Below the pieces are notes generated by a model. That model had not been told where the DNA came from and did no database searches. It worked only from the letters and a program-made list of their open reading frames with translations. Shown piece after piece: positions 8,239 through 16,812 of a stretch of 53,332 nucleotides of DNA; the first letter of the stretch is position 1; every line of letters begins with the position of its first letter. A program made the position numbers and the translations under genes. Origin of the DNA: Alphaproteobacteria bacterium (GTDB lineage: Bacteria > Pseudomonadota > Alphaproteobacteria > Acetobacterales > Acetobacteraceae); assembly GCA_026400845.1 (NCBI GenBank), contig JAPLOH010000327.1:1-53332 (forward strand), written 5' to 3'.

Positions 8239-9858
8239 TCAGATTGCGAAGTTTCCGGGGCGGAAGTCCATCGCGAAGCTCGGCGCGGCCTTCCAGCGGA
8301 TCTCCTTGCGCTTGGCGGTGAAGGTCGCGTTCTGGTGCAGCAGCGTATAGGCGGGGTCCTCGCGCTCGGCGATTTCCAGCATGCGGCGGAAGGCCTTGCG
8401 GCGCAGCGGCCGGTCGCCGCTGGTCTCCAGGATCACGCACATCTGGCTGAACTCGGCGTTGCGGTATTCGCCAGCCTGCTGCCCCGCACCGTTCGGCCCG
8501 AAATTGGAGACGATGGCGCCGACCGGATCATTGAACGGCGCGCCGGCCGACCAGTCCCGCACGCCGCGGGCGGTGGAGCGGTCGCGAATCTGCGTCCAAT
8601 TCTCCTTCATGGTGATCTCGACGTTGACGCCGACCTGCCGCCACATCTCCACCAGGATCTGCGAGGTGGCGACCTGGTTGGTGTAGTAGTTGTTGAGCAG
8701 CCGGTAGGGGATCGGCTCGCCCTTGTAGCCGCCCTCTTTCAGCAATTGGCGGGCCTTGACCGGGTCGTATTCCGGCACCCGCCAGTCCGCCACGAACATG
8801 TCGTCATAGAACTCCCACTGCATGCCCTGCGGGACGCGCGTGCGCCCGGCCCACAGCCCGTCGATGATCGCCTGGCGATCGACGGCATGGGCGAGGCCGA
8901 GGCGGACGCGGGGGTCGCGCAGCACCGGGTTGGAATTGTCGTAGGTGGTGATGCGGTGGTTGAGGATGGTGCCGCCCACCACCTCGAACCCGGCATTGCC
9001 CTCCACCACGCCGATCTGATCGGGCGGAATATCGCAGGCGAAGTGGTATTCGCCGGCCAGCAACCCGTTGATGCGGGCGGATACTTCGGGAACTTCGAGG
9101 ATACGGATGGATTTAACCGGCGGCCGGCCGCCCCAGTAATCATCATGCGCGTCGAGGATCAACGAGACATCCGGGCGAAATTCGCGGATCTTATAGGGCC
9201 CGGTGCCGATCGGCTTGCGGGCATAGGCGAGCCAGGACTCCGCCTCGTCCACCGCCCGGCGCGAAACGATCTCGGCCCCGGCGGCCGAGAGCCGCCCTTC
9301 CAGCGTCACGTCGGGGGTGGCGTTGATGAAGCGCACAGTCCGGCGATCCACCACCTCGACGCGATCGAGCCCCGGGAACAGGCGCCGCGCGACGGGAGGG
9401 ATTTCATCCGGCAGCTTCTTCGAGCCCTGGCCGACGATCGCCGAGAAGGCGTGCGGCAAGGTCTTGCCATCCACCACCGGGCGCGTATCGCCGAAGGCCA
9501 GCGCCGGGCTGAAGCGGAAGGCGACGTCCTCGGCGGTCAGCAGATCGCCGTTATGGAAGCGCACGCCGTCGCGCAGCGTGAACTCCAGCGTCTTGTCGTC
9601 GATCCGCCGCCAGCTTTCGGCGAGCCCCGGCCGCATCGCGAGATTGCCCCGCCAATCCATGTCGATCAGGCGCTCGTTGAACATCAGCAGCGTGCGCTCG
9701 CCCACGTTGGACTGCTCGCGCAGATTATCCAGCGTGTTGGAATTGGCGATGCGTTGCACGGCGATGGTGATCGACGGGCGCTGGTCAGCCTGCCCCACCG
9801 CGATCCGCGGTAGAGCAACGACCGAGCTGGCAAGCAGGGAGCGGCGGGGCAGGCGCAT
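8239..9858 (-). CDS. ABC transporter substrate-binding protein, family 5 (tandem copy B)
   Basis: 539 aa with an Arg-Arg signal sequence (MRLPRRSLLASSVVALPRIA) that could be Tat- or Sec-type. The body is a family 5 extracellular solute-binding protein: SNTLDNLREQSNVG, RDGVRFHNGDLLTAEDV, GTGPYKIREF, DAHDDYWGG. It aligns along its whole length with the next upstream gene, including identical stretches such as FACDIPPDQI and LHQNATFTAKRK. The two are clearly tandem duplicates whose binding-site residues have had time to drift. The gap to copy A is only 2 bp, and dppD follows after 5 bp. Confidence 0.92.
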   Translation of the reverse strand: MRLPRRSLLASSVVALPRIAVGQADQRPSITIAVQRIANSNTLDNLREQSNVGERTLLMFNERLIDMDWRGNLAMRPGLAESWRRIDDKTLEFTLRDGVRFHNGDLLTAEDVAFRFSPALAFGDTRPVVDGKTLPHAFSAIVGQGSKKLPDEIPPVARRLFPGLDRVEVVDRRTVRFINATPDVTLEGRLSAAGAEIVSRRAVDEAESWLAYARKPIGTGPYKIREFRPDVSLILDAHDDYWGGRPPVKSIRILEVPEVSARINGLLAGEYHFACDIPPDQIGVVEGNAGFEVVGGTILNHRITTYDNSNPVLRDPRVRLGLAHAVDRQAIIDGLWAGRTRVPQGMQWEFYDDMFVADWRVPEYDPVKARQLLKEGGYKGEPIPYRLLNNYYTNQVATSQILVEMWRQVGVNVEITMKENWTQIRDRSTARGVRDWSAGAPFNDPVGAIVSNFGPNGAGQQAGEYRNAEFSQMCVILETSGDRPLRRKAFRRMLEIAEREDPAYTLLHQNATFTAKRKEIRWKAAPSFAMDFRPGNFAI

Positions 9859-9860
9859 GC

Positions 9861-11486
9861 TCAGGCGCCCCAGTTGCCGGCGCGGAAGTCCATCGCGAAG
9901 GAGGGCGCGGCCCGCCACTTGATATCCTTGCGCTTGGCGGTGAACGTCGCGTTCTGGTGCAACACCGTGTAGGCGGGGTCCTCGCGCTCGGTGATCTGCA
10001 GCATGCGGGTGAAGACCAGCTTGCGGCGCGCGCGATCGGTGCTGGTTTCCAGTTCCAGCGACAGGCGGTTCATCTCCTCATTGGTCCACTCGCCATACTG
10101 CTGCTGCTCGCCATTGGGGCCGTGCTGGCTGACGATGGAGGAGACCGGATCGTTGAACACCGCGGAGTTCGACCAGTCGCGGATGCCGCGCTCCGGCCCG
10201 CGCTCGAAGATCTGGGTCCAGTTCTCCTTCATGCTGATCTGCACGTTGAGCCCGGCCTGGCGCCACATCGCCACCAGCGCCTGCGCGGCGAACGCCTGGT
10301 TGGTGTAGTAGTTGCTGATCAGGCGATAGGTGATCGGGTCGCCCTTGTAGCCGCTGGCCTTCACCAGATCGCGCGCCTTGGCGAGATCGAACTCCGGCAC
10401 GGTCCAGCCCTGGACGAACATGTCGCCATAGAACTCCCATTGCAGGCCGGCGGGTACCCGAGTGCGGCCTTCCCACAGGCTCTCGACGATGGATTTGCGG
10501 TCGATCGCATGCGCCATGGCGAGGCGCACGCGGGGGTCGCGCAGCGGTGGGTGGTTCTTGTCGAAGGCGGTTATGCGGTGGTTGGGGATGGTGCCGCCCT
10601 GCACCTCGAAGGCCGGGTTCTTCTCGATATCGCGGATCTGGTCAGGCGGAATATCGCAAGCGAACTGGAACTCGCCGGCGAGCAGGCCGTTGACGCGGGA
10701 CGACACCTCGGGAACCTCGACCAGCCGCAGCGTCTTGATCGGCGGGCGGCCGCCCCAGTAGTCGTCATGCGCGTCCATGGTGAGCGATGTGTCGGGCTTG
10801 AATTCGCGCACCTTGTAGGGGCCGCTGCCGACCGGCTTGCGCGCATAGTCGAGCCAGGAAGCCGCCTCGTTGAAGGCGCGCTGGCTGACGATACCGGCGC
10901 CGAGGGCGGAGAGGCGGCCTTCCAGCGTCACATCCGGCGTCGCATTGATCACCCGCACGGTGTGCTTGTCGATGATCTCGACGCGGTCGAGGGCGGGGAA
11001 CAGGCGGCGCGCGACGGGCGGGATTTCGCGCGGCAGGTCCTTGTTGGCCGTCGAGGTGATGATCTGGCCGCTGAGCGGCAGGGTCTTGCCCTGCACGGTC
11101 GGGCGGGTTTCGCCGAACATGCGCTGCGGCGAGAAGCTCGCGGCGACGTCCTCGGCGGTGAACTCGTCGCCGTTGTGCATGCGCACGCCCTTGCGGAGCG
11201 AGAATTCCACGGTCTTGTCATCGATCCGCTGCCAGCCGGTGGCGAGGCCGGGCTTGGGTTCCAGCTTGCCCTGGAAATCGAGGTCGATCAGCCGCTCGAC
11301 GAACATCGTCATCATGCGGGTGCCGACGTTGGACTGCTCGCGCAGCGCGTCCAGCGTGTTGGAATTGGCGATTTTCTGCACCGCGACGGTGATGGTCGGG
11401 CGGGTGTCGGCCTGGCCGATGGCGAAGCGCGGCAAGGCGGTGGCTGCGGCGGCGGTGAGGCCGGCGCGGCGGGTGATGCGGGTCAT
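9861..11486 (-). CDS. ABC transporter substrate-binding protein, family 5 (tandem copy A, operon head)
   Basis: 541 aa and first gene of the operon. The signal sequence TRITRRAGLTAAAATALPRF has a twin-arginine and a cleavage site near AIGQA. Family 5 motifs include RKGVRMHNGDEFTAEDVAASF and GSGPYKVREF. ATG at 11486 is preceded by GGAG about 11 bases upstream; the ORF-track start at 11537 lies in the probable promoter region. As the first gene after a 114-bp gap it is likely the most strongly expressed component, as usual for binding proteins. Confidence 0.92.
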   Translation of the reverse strand: MTRITRRAGLTAAAATALPRFAIGQADTRPTITVAVQKIANSNTLDALREQSNVGTRMMTMFVERLIDLDFQGKLEPKPGLATGWQRIDDKTVEFSLRKGVRMHNGDEFTAEDVAASFSPQRMFGETRPTVQGKTLPLSGQIITSTANKDLPREIPPVARRLFPALDRVEIIDKHTVRVINATPDVTLEGRLSALGAGIVSQRAFNEAASWLDYARKPVGSGPYKVREFKPDTSLTMDAHDDYWGGRPPIKTLRLVEVPEVSSRVNGLLAGEFQFACDIPPDQIRDIEKNPAFEVQGGTIPNHRITAFDKNHPPLRDPRVRLAMAHAIDRKSIVESLWEGRTRVPAGLQWEFYGDMFVQGWTVPEFDLAKARDLVKASGYKGDPITYRLISNYYTNQAFAAQALVAMWRQAGLNVQISMKENWTQIFERGPERGIRDWSNSAVFNDPVSSIVSQHGPNGEQQQYGEWTNEEMNRLSLELETSTDRARRKLVFTRMLQITEREDPAYTVLHQNATFTAKRKDIKWRAAPSFAMDFRAGNWGA

Positions 11487-11530
11487 GTTGGGGGCTCCGT
11501 CCTGGGCACGTTGTGCGTCGGAGGGGAGCC

Positions 11531-11557
11531 CTATCATCGCCGGGCAAAGCGGCGATG
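11531..11557 (-). promoter_or_regulatory. Possible promoter/operator ahead of the ABC-hydrolase operon
   Basis: On the minus strand the core TGCCCGGCGATGATAG is followed by GG. Part of it forms an 8-bp inverted repeat (CATCGCCG / CGGCGATG, 7-base loop at 11535-11557). A very similar core (TGCCCGGCGTTGTATAG) lies ahead of the second importer operon at 46601-46624. The GATAG/TATAG part may be a minus-10 element. No convincing minus-35 element is seen, and the hairpin has no T-run, so it is unlikely to be an intrinsic terminator for the anti-sigma gene. Confidence 0.3.
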
Positions 11558-11600
11558 ACGGTTACGCTTCAGTTTGATGACATCGCCACCCGGAGGCGAA

Positions 11601-12350
11601 TTAGCCGCGGAACTGCTCGGCCACCCGCTCGGCAATCGCGCGGGCGGCGCCCACCTCGAGGTCGCCTACCACGAGATAGGCGAACTGACCGTCCGACCAC
11701 ATCGCGACCCGTTGACCGTTCTTGCGGTCGATGCGGAGGTCCTCCGCCGCCCCTTCGAAGCGGGCGATACAAATGGCGACCGGGCCGCCGCGATCGCGCG
11801 TATAGATCAGGTCGGCGACCGGCTTGCCGTCGATCACCAGCATGCGGGCGCCGGCGAAGGCCAGCCCGGCCGGCGAGAGTTCGGGGATCTCAAGCCGCCG
11901 CTCCAGCCGGCGGCCGAGCCAGCGGCGGATCTCGTCGGCTTGCTCCGCCGGGACCTCGACGAGATGGGTCGTCTCGTGGCTGAACACGTTGTGATATTCG
12001 GTGGCCTCGTCCATCAACACGACGCGCGGATTGACGTCCTGGACGCTCCACAACACGCCGCCGCCGAAGCCGATCACGCAGGCCACAACCGCCGCCGCCG
12101 CTGCCCAGGCCGCTGGCCAGCCGGCGCGCGCCGGGCGCGGCGCGATCAACCGTGTCGCCCCTTCGGCGAAGAAGGTGTCGGCGAAGGCGGCGCGCAGCAG
12201 ACCCACCGTTTCGCGTTCGCGCTCGACATGCCGGCGTGCCTGCGGGTCGAGCGCGAGCAACTGCTCGACCTCGGCGACGCCCTCGGCATCGAGTTCGCCG
12301 TCCACATATGCGCTGAGCAAGGTTTCGATATCCCGTGTCATGTCATTCAT
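11601..12350 (-). CDS. Membrane-anchored anti-sigma factor
   Basis: 249 aa. The N-terminal 50 residues (IETLLSAYVDGELDAEGVAEVE) match the anti-sigma domain that grips ECF sigma factors, but the zinc motif HxxxCxxC is absent. One membrane segment follows near residues 77-100 (AAWAAAAAVVACVIGFGGGVLW), then a roughly 150-residue periplasmic domain. ATG overlaps the sigma gene stop as ATGA, so the two are made in fixed ratio. Known logic of such pairs: the membrane protein holds the sigma factor until an envelope or redox signal releases it. The signal here is unknown. Confidence 0.85.
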   Translation of the reverse strand: MNDMTRDIETLLSAYVDGELDAEGVAEVEQLLALDPQARRHVERERETVGLLRAAFADTFFAEGATRLIAPRPARAGWPAAWAAAAAVVACVIGFGGGVLWSVQDVNPRVVLMDEATEYHNVFSHETTHLVEVPAEQADEIRRWLGRRLERRLEIPELSPAGLAFAGARMLVIDGKPVADLIYTRDRGGPVAICIARFEGAAEDLRIDRKNGQRVAMWSDGQFAYLVVGDLEVGAARAIAERVAEQFRG

Positions 12351-12871
12351 CGTCCACCGCGGCGGAACGGGATCGGCGCGTTGGCGCCGCCCGTCTCGCG
12401 CGCCGACAGCCGCTCCTGAAGTTCCTGGCGCGCCCGCGACAGCCGGCTCATCACCGTGCCGATGGCGATGCCCAGCGTATCAGCCGCTTCCTGGTAGGTG
12501 AGGCCGTCGACGCAGACGAGCATCAGCAGGGTCCTGCGGTCCTCCGACATTTCGGCAACCACCCGGCGCACCGCGGCGAGGGTGATCCGCCCCTCCACCA
12601 CCGCCTCGCCGTTTTCGCCCACCACATCAGCTGCGGCCGACAAGTCATCGTGCCGCCGCACCTTGCGAAAGCGCAATTCGTCGATCCAGAGATTGCGCAT
12701 GATGCCGTAGATCCAGGCATCCATGCGCGCCTGGTCGCGCAGTTGATCGCCGCGCGTCAGCACCCGTTCGCACGCGGCCTGCACCAGTTCGTCGGCGTCA
12801 TTGCGCGAGCCGGTCAGCGACAAGCCGAACCGCCGCAGCCGGGGCAGCAGGGCGGTCAACGCAGTGCGCAT
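12347..12871 (-). CDS. ECF-type RNA polymerase sigma factor
   Basis: 174 aa from the chosen ATG. Region 2 is visible as DADELVQAACERVL and MDAWIYGIMRNLWIDELR; region 4 is a helix-turn-helix, TYQEAADTLGIAIGTVMSRLSRARQEL. The ORF track starts 18 codons earlier at 12925, but an ECF-like promoter overlaps that ATG, which would place transcription start inside those 18 codons; neither start has a clear Shine-Dalgarno sequence. The start is therefore uncertain. It directs RNA polymerase to a small regulon that probably includes its own promoter, and it is co-transcribed with its anti-sigma factor. Confidence 0.85.
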   Translation of the reverse strand: MRTALTALLPRLRRFGLSLTGSRNDADELVQAACERVLTRGDQLRDQARMDAWIYGIMRNLWIDELRFRKVRRHDDLSAAADVVGENGEAVVEGRITLAAVRRVVAEMSEDRRTLLMLVCVDGLTYQEAADTLGIAIGTVMSRLSRARQELQERLSARETGGANAPIPFRRGGR

Positions 12872-12925
12872 CTCGATATTCAGGTCACGTCTCGCACGAC
12901 AGTTCTCCGGGCTGGACCCGGCCAT

Positions 12926-12951
12926 ATGACGGCCGATCCGGCGGGGTTATT
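12926..12951 (-). promoter_or_regulatory. Candidate ECF-type promoter ahead of the sigma factor gene
   Basis: On the minus strand GGAATAA is followed, after 15 bases, by CGTCAT. GGAAT-type minus-35 and CGTC minus-10 elements are typical of ECF sigma factors. It sits in the 68-bp gap between the DoxX gene and the sigma gene, which suggests autoregulation. This is pattern recognition only. Confidence 0.4.
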
Positions 12952-12993
12952 CCCCCGCCGGCCAGGAGTCCATAAGTTCGCGGCGGCGGGCGG

Positions 12994-13395
12994 TTATTTT
13001 GCCGCCTTGCGTGCGGCGTCGATACCCCAGGGGCCGCCGCCGGCGATGGCGACATAGAGGAAGATGAAGCAGAACATGATTGCCGCCTCGCCGCGGTTGA
13101 CCTGCGGGAAGAAGCTCTGGCCGGCATGGCCCATGAAATAGGCGAAGGCCATTTCGCCGGACATGATGACCGCGGCGATGCGGGTGAACAGCCCGGCGGC
13201 GAGGAGCACCCCGCCGATCAGCTCGATGGCGGCGGCGAACCCGATCAGCGACATCACCTGGAAATTGGCCGGTGCCGCGGCTGGCCAGGCGAAGAACTTG
13301 GACAGGCCGTGTTGCAGGAACAGCAGTGCCGTCATGATGCGCAGCACGCTCAACATGCGCGGTGCCCAGGCGGCCAGCATGGCATCGTTGATCAT
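12994..13395 (-). CDS. DoxX family membrane protein
   Basis: 133 aa with four hydrophobic segments and the DoxX pattern: RIMTALLFLQHGLSKFF at the first helix, then IGGVLLAAGLFTRIAAVIMSGEMAFAYF. The ATG is preceded by a strong GGGGGAG Shine-Dalgarno. DoxX proteins are small inner-membrane proteins, in some organisms linked to thiosulfate oxidation or redox stress; the specific role here is unknown. It lies upstream of and in the same direction as the ECF sigma pair, separated by that pair's candidate promoter. Confidence 0.88.
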   Translation of the reverse strand: MINDAMLAAWAPRMLSVLRIMTALLFLQHGLSKFFAWPAAAPANFQVMSLIGFAAAIELIGGVLLAAGLFTRIAAVIMSGEMAFAYFMGHAGQSFFPQVNRGEAAIMFCFIFLYVAIAGGGPWGIDAARKAAK

Positions 13396-13544
13396 CGTCG
13401 TTCTCCCCCGGTCGCGCGGCGCGGCGCCGGTGATCGGCGCTCGTTGATGACGCGACTCGACGCGGCAAAGATGCGAGCATCTCGGCCACGTCGATGGCTA
13501 TTACGTACGATTGCGTATGCGGCGCTCGCAACCGGTGCCGCGCC

Positions 13545-14081
13545 TCAGCGCGGACTCAGCACCATCACCATCTGGCGGTTTTCCATCCGCGGCATCTGCT
13601 CGACCTTGGTTGCGGCCTCCATGTCGGTGCGAACCCGCTCGAGGACTTTCACGCCAAGTTCCTGATGCGCCATTTCGCGACCACGGAAGCGCAGCGTCAC
13701 CTTGACCTTGTCGCCCTCTTCGATGAACGACTTCATGGCACGCAATTTCACCTGATAGTCGTTCTCGTCGATGTTCGGGCGCACCTTGATCTCCTTGATC
13801 TCGATGACCTTCTGCTTCTTGCGCGCCTCGTTCTTTTTCTTCTGCTGTTCATATTTGAACTTGCCGAAGTCGAGGATCTTCACCACCGGCGGATCGGCGT
13901 TGGGGCTGATCTCGAGCAGGTCGAGCCCGACCGCATAGGCCCGCTGGATGGCCTCCCGGCCGGACATCACGCCCAGCATTTCGCCGTCCTGGTCGATCAG
14001 GCGAACCTGTGGATTGCGGATGTCTTCATTCACGCGAGGCCCATCGCGGGTCGGTGCGGCGGGCATTGGGGGTCTGGCTAT
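13545..14081 (-). CDS. infC: Translation initiation factor IF-3, probable AUA start
   Basis: 178 aa if read from ATA at 14081, 173 aa from the first ATG at 14066. IF3_N ([45 protein letters not shown]) and IF3_C ([30 protein letters not shown]) are both complete. IF-3 keeps ribosomal subunits apart and rejects poor start codons. A good Shine-Dalgarno AGGAG lies six bases before the in-frame ATA codon but 21 bases before the ATG, so ATA is the better start. Use of a rare start codon fits the known autoregulation of infC in enteric bacteria, where the codon is AUU. The thrS gene is directly upstream, but the usual rpmI-rplT genes do not follow. Confidence 0.93.
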   Translation of the reverse strand: MARPPMPAAPTRDGPRVNEDIRNPQVRLIDQDGEMLGVMSGREAIQRAYAVGLDLLEISPNADPPVVKILDFGKFKYEQQKKKNEARKKQKVIEIKEIKVRPNIDENDYQVKLRAMKSFIEEGDKVKVTLRFRGREMAHQELGVKVLERVRTDMEAATKVEQMPRMENRQMVMVLSPR

Positions 14082-14107
14082 CGTGGTCTCCTGTCATAGT
14101 GGCGTGT

Positions 14108-14152
14108 CGCTGACCCGCACGGAAACCCCGTGTCAGCGCAGCGCGCCCTATA
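14108..14152 (-). promoter_or_regulatory. Hairpin and minus-10-like element in the thrS-infC gap
   Basis: On the minus strand TATAGG (14152-14147) is followed by a two-part hairpin. The outer stem is CGCTGAC/GTCAGCG (14138-14132 with 14114-14108) and the inner stem is CACGG/CCGTG. If TATAGG is a minus-10 element, the infC leader would begin with this hairpin about 50 bases ahead of the start codon. Promoter status is uncertain; the pairing is seen directly. Confidence 0.4.
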
Positions 14153-14175
14153 GTCGCGCGAAATGCCCTTCGGTT

Positions 14176-16128
14176 TCAAGCGGGACGCGTCGTCGCCGCG
14201 CGCGCACGTGCAATGTCCGGCGGCATGGCCTCGGCGGCCAGCCGAGCGACCGCCGCATCGAGCGGCAGCAGTTCCTGCGCGTCGCCTCCGAGGCGGCGCA
14301 GCGCGACTGTACGGTTCTCAGCCTCCTTGCGCCCGACCACCACGATCGCCGGCACGTGCTGCACCGAATAGAGACGCACCTTGGCGTTGATCTTCTGGTT
14401 CGTGGTGTCGAGCACCACCTGCAATCCAGCGGCCCGCAGCGCGTCGGTGACTTCACGGGCGTAGTCGTCGGCGTCCGAGACGATCGTCGCCACCGCCACC
14501 TGCACCGGGGACATCCACATCGGGAAACGCCCGGCATATTGCTCGATGGTGATACCGAGGAAGCGCTCGAAACTGCCGAGGATGGCACGATGCAGCATCA
14601 CCGGGCGGTGGCGCATGCCGTCCTCGCCGACGTATTCGGCATCGAGCCGTTCGGGGAGGATGAAATCCACCTGCAAGGTGCCGCACTGCCAGTCCCGCCC
14701 GATAGCGTCACGCAGCACGAACTCCAGCTTCGGGCCGTAGAAGGCGCCCTCGCCGGGGTTGATGGTGTATTCCACCCCGGCATCGACACAGGCCCGCTCG
14801 AGCGCGCTTTCGGCCTTGTCCCACACCTCGTCCGTCCCCGCCCGAACGTCCGGCCGGGTGGAGAATTTCACGCGGAAACTCTCAAAGCCGAAATCGGCGT
14901 AGATCGAGGACAGCAAGGCGACGAAGCGGATGGTCTCTGGCCCGATCTGGTCCTCGGTGCAGAAGATATGCCCGTCATCCTGCTGGAAGGCGCGCACCCG
15001 CATGATGCCGTGCAACGCCCCGGAAGGCTCGTAGCGATGGTCCTGGCCGAACTCGGCGAGGCGCATCGGCAGGTCGCGATACGAGCGCATGCCGGTGCGG
15101 AACACCATCACCGCGCCCGGGCAGTTCATCGGCTTCAGTGCCAGCGTCTTTTCGTCCTCATCGACGCGGACCAGGAACATGTGGGCGCGGTAATTGTCCC
15201 AATGGCCTGACTTCTCCCACAGCACGCGATCCACCAACTGCGGGGTCTTGATTTCCTCGTAGCCGTTGGAATCGAGCCGGCGGCGGATATAGCGCTCGGC
15301 GGTTTGGTAGAGGCGCCAGCCCTTGGGGTGCCAGAAGATCGAGCCCGTCGCCTCCTCCTGGAGGTGAAAGAGCTGCATGTCCTTGCCGATGCGGCGATGG
15401 TCGCGCTTCTCCGCCTCCTCCAGCATGTGGAGATGGGCGTCCAGCTCCTTCTGGTCGCGCCAGGCGGTGCCGTAGATGCGGCTCAGCATGGCGTTGCGGT
15501 GATCGCCGCGCCAATAGGCGCCGGCTACTTTCATCAGCTTGAAGGCGGTGCCGACATCGCCGGTGCTGCGCATATGCGGGCCGCGGCAGAGGTCGATCCA
15601 GTCGCCCTGGGTGTAGAGGGTGATGGTCTCGGTGCCTGGCAGGTCCTGGATCAGCTCGGCCTTGTACTTCTCGCCCTTGGCCTGGAAGAAGGCGATGGCC
15701 TCGTTACGGTCGATCACGCTGCGCACGAAAGGCGCACCGCGGGCGACGATCTCGCGCATCTTGGCCTCGATGGCCGGGAAGTCCTCGGTGGTGAAGGGCT
15801 CGTTGCGGGCGAAGTCGTAGTAGAACCCGTTCTCGATCGAGGGGCCGATGGTCACCTGGGTGCCGGGGAACAGCTCCTGCACCGCTTCGGCCAACACATG
15901 GGCGGTATCGTGCCGGATCATCTCCAGCGCGACGTCGTCCTTGCGGGTGACGAACACCACCGCGGCATCGTCGGCGATCTCGCGCGACAGGTCCGACAAC
16001 GCGCCGTTCACCTTCATGGCGAGGGCGGCGCGGGCGAGGCCGGGGCCGATGGCGGCCGCGATCGTCGTGCCCGTCACCGGCCCGTCGAACTGGCGGACGG
16101 ATCCGTCGGGCAGGGTGATCGCGGGCAT
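14176..16128 (-). CDS. thrS: Threonyl-tRNA synthetase
   Basis: 650 aa, the normal length. Order of domains: TGS (1-62), second additional domain with [11 protein letters not shown] (H73, H77) in the editing region, catalytic core (about 245-540) with the zinc/active-site segment [13 protein letters not shown], motif 2 [22 protein letters not shown] and motif 3 [16 protein letters not shown], then the anticodon-binding domain. It charges tRNA-Thr and hydrolyses mischarged Ser-tRNA. AAAGGAG lies nine bases before the ATG. It is upstream of infC. The repeat element at 16235-16366 lies between it and the previous gene. Confidence 0.97.
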   Translation of the reverse strand: MPAITLPDGSVRQFDGPVTGTTIAAAIGPGLARAALAMKVNGALSDLSREIADDAAVVFVTRKDDVALEMIRHDTAHVLAEAVQELFPGTQVTIGPSIENGFYYDFARNEPFTTEDFPAIEAKMREIVARGAPFVRSVIDRNEAIAFFQAKGEKYKAELIQDLPGTETITLYTQGDWIDLCRGPHMRSTGDVGTAFKLMKVAGAYWRGDHRNAMLSRIYGTAWRDQKELDAHLHMLEEAEKRDHRRIGKDMQLFHLQEEATGSIFWHPKGWRLYQTAERYIRRRLDSNGYEEIKTPQLVDRVLWEKSGHWDNYRAHMFLVRVDEDEKTLALKPMNCPGAVMVFRTGMRSYRDLPMRLAEFGQDHRYEPSGALHGIMRVRAFQQDDGHIFCTEDQIGPETIRFVALLSSIYADFGFESFRVKFSTRPDVRAGTDEVWDKAESALERACVDAGVEYTINPGEGAFYGPKLEFVLRDAIGRDWQCGTLQVDFILPERLDAEYVGEDGMRHRPVMLHRAILGSFERFLGITIEQYAGRFPMWMSPVQVAVATIVSDADDYAREVTDALRAAGLQVVLDTTNQKINAKVRLYSVQHVPAIVVVGRKEAENRTVALRRLGGDAQELLPLDAAVARLAAEAMPPDIARARAATTRPA

Positions 16129-16161
16129 GGCGGGGTCTCCTTTGTGGGGTCGCAGCAGCGC

Positions 16162-16190
16162 TTAATGCCGCCCCGCCGCCCCCGCTGCAA
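16162..16190 (-). promoter_or_regulatory. Candidate promoter for thrS
   Basis: On the minus strand TTGCAG (16190-16185) and CATTAA (16167-16162) are separated by exactly 17 bases and lie about 34 bases ahead of the thrS start. The minus-35 is a fair match to consensus and the minus-10 only a partial one. Confidence 0.35.
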
Positions 16191-16234
16191 CCCCGCCCAC
16201 CGGGAGCCTCCGGCGCATAGTCGAGGAGCGAGAA

Positions 16235-16366
16235 AGGAAGGAGTTCTTTTTTGAAAAAAAGAACCAAAAACTTTTTATCCGTTTGCTCCGCACTCTCCGT
16301 GGGGAGGGCGAAGCCAACGGATAAAAAGTTTTTGCTTCTTTTTCCAAAAAGAAGCGCTTCCTTCCT
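16235..16366. repeat. AT-rich nested palindromic repeat, copy 1
   Basis: An element of about 130 bp. Left arm TTCTTTTTTGAAAAAAAGAA is itself a hairpin. The next layer is a perfect 19-bp inverted repeat, CAAAAACTTTTTATCCGTT at 16265-16283 with its complement at 16316-16334. The right arm GCTTCTTTTTCCAAAAAGAAGC is a second hairpin. The apex is a GC-rich loop with CTCTCC/GGGAGG. It ends 15 bp from the stop of the VOC gene. Related copies lie at 40979, 44781 and 49575. The frame through it (KKRTKNFLSV) is open on both strands, but I do not think it codes for a protein here. Confidence 0.9.
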
Positions 16367-16381
16367 GAACACCCGCAATGC

Positions 16382-16741
16382 TCAGCCAGGCGGCGGGGCG
16401 AAGACGCGCAGCCGGTGCCCGTCGGGGTCGGCGGCGAGGAAGGTGCGGCCGAAATCCATCTCGGCCGGCGTCTGGAGGATGGTGAGGCCGCGCGCCGACC
16501 AATCGGCGAAGGCGGCATCGACGTCGGGCTGCACGAAGGCAAGCTCGCCGCCGCCGGGCGCGCCGGCCGCCGGCGCCACCCCGTCGCGCCCCCACAGGCC
16601 GAGCATGACGCCTGATTTGAGCGCGAACATCGCGAAAGTTGGCGAGGCCTCCACCGGGGGATGGCCGAGCAGATCGGTGTAGAACGCCGCCGAGACGGTG
16701 GGGTTGGCGACATAGAGAAGAATGAAGCTGGGGTCGGACAT
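16382..16741 (-). CDS. VOC (glyoxalase/bleomycin-resistance fold) protein
   Basis: 119 aa. One VOC module pair: FILLYVANPTVSAAFYTDLLG at the start, a middle strand with GGGELAFVQPDVDAAFADW, and a C-terminal FLAADPDGHRLRVF that carries the typical DPDGH signature. Such proteins bind small hydrophobic or electrophilic compounds, sometimes with a metal. ATG at 16741 chosen; the ORF-track start at 16954 lies inside the upstream regulator. It follows a YafY/WYL regulator with a 71-bp gap, a common pairing in which the regulator probably controls the VOC gene. Confidence 0.85.
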   Translation of the reverse strand: MSDPSFILLYVANPTVSAAFYTDLLGHPPVEASPTFAMFALKSGVMLGLWGRDGVAPAAGAPGGGELAFVQPDVDAAFADWSARGLTILQTPAEMDFGRTFLAADPDGHRLRVFAPPPG

Positions 16742-16812
16742 CGTATGGCTCCTGTGCCGGTTGCGATGCGCAGGAGATAGCGGGAGGGCGTGACAGATTC
16801 CGTCAGCAGCGT

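Noticed and set aside
12947-13531. 194-aa minus-strand ORF over the DoxX region
   Set aside because: Frame-shifted shadow of the DoxX gene, which has a strong ribosome site and clear membrane helices.
16251-16682. 143-aa plus-strand ORF starting in repeat copy 1 (KKRTKNFLSV)
   Set aside because: Its start is repeat DNA and its body is antisense to the VOC gene; the AT-rich palindrome is simply open in several frames on both strands.
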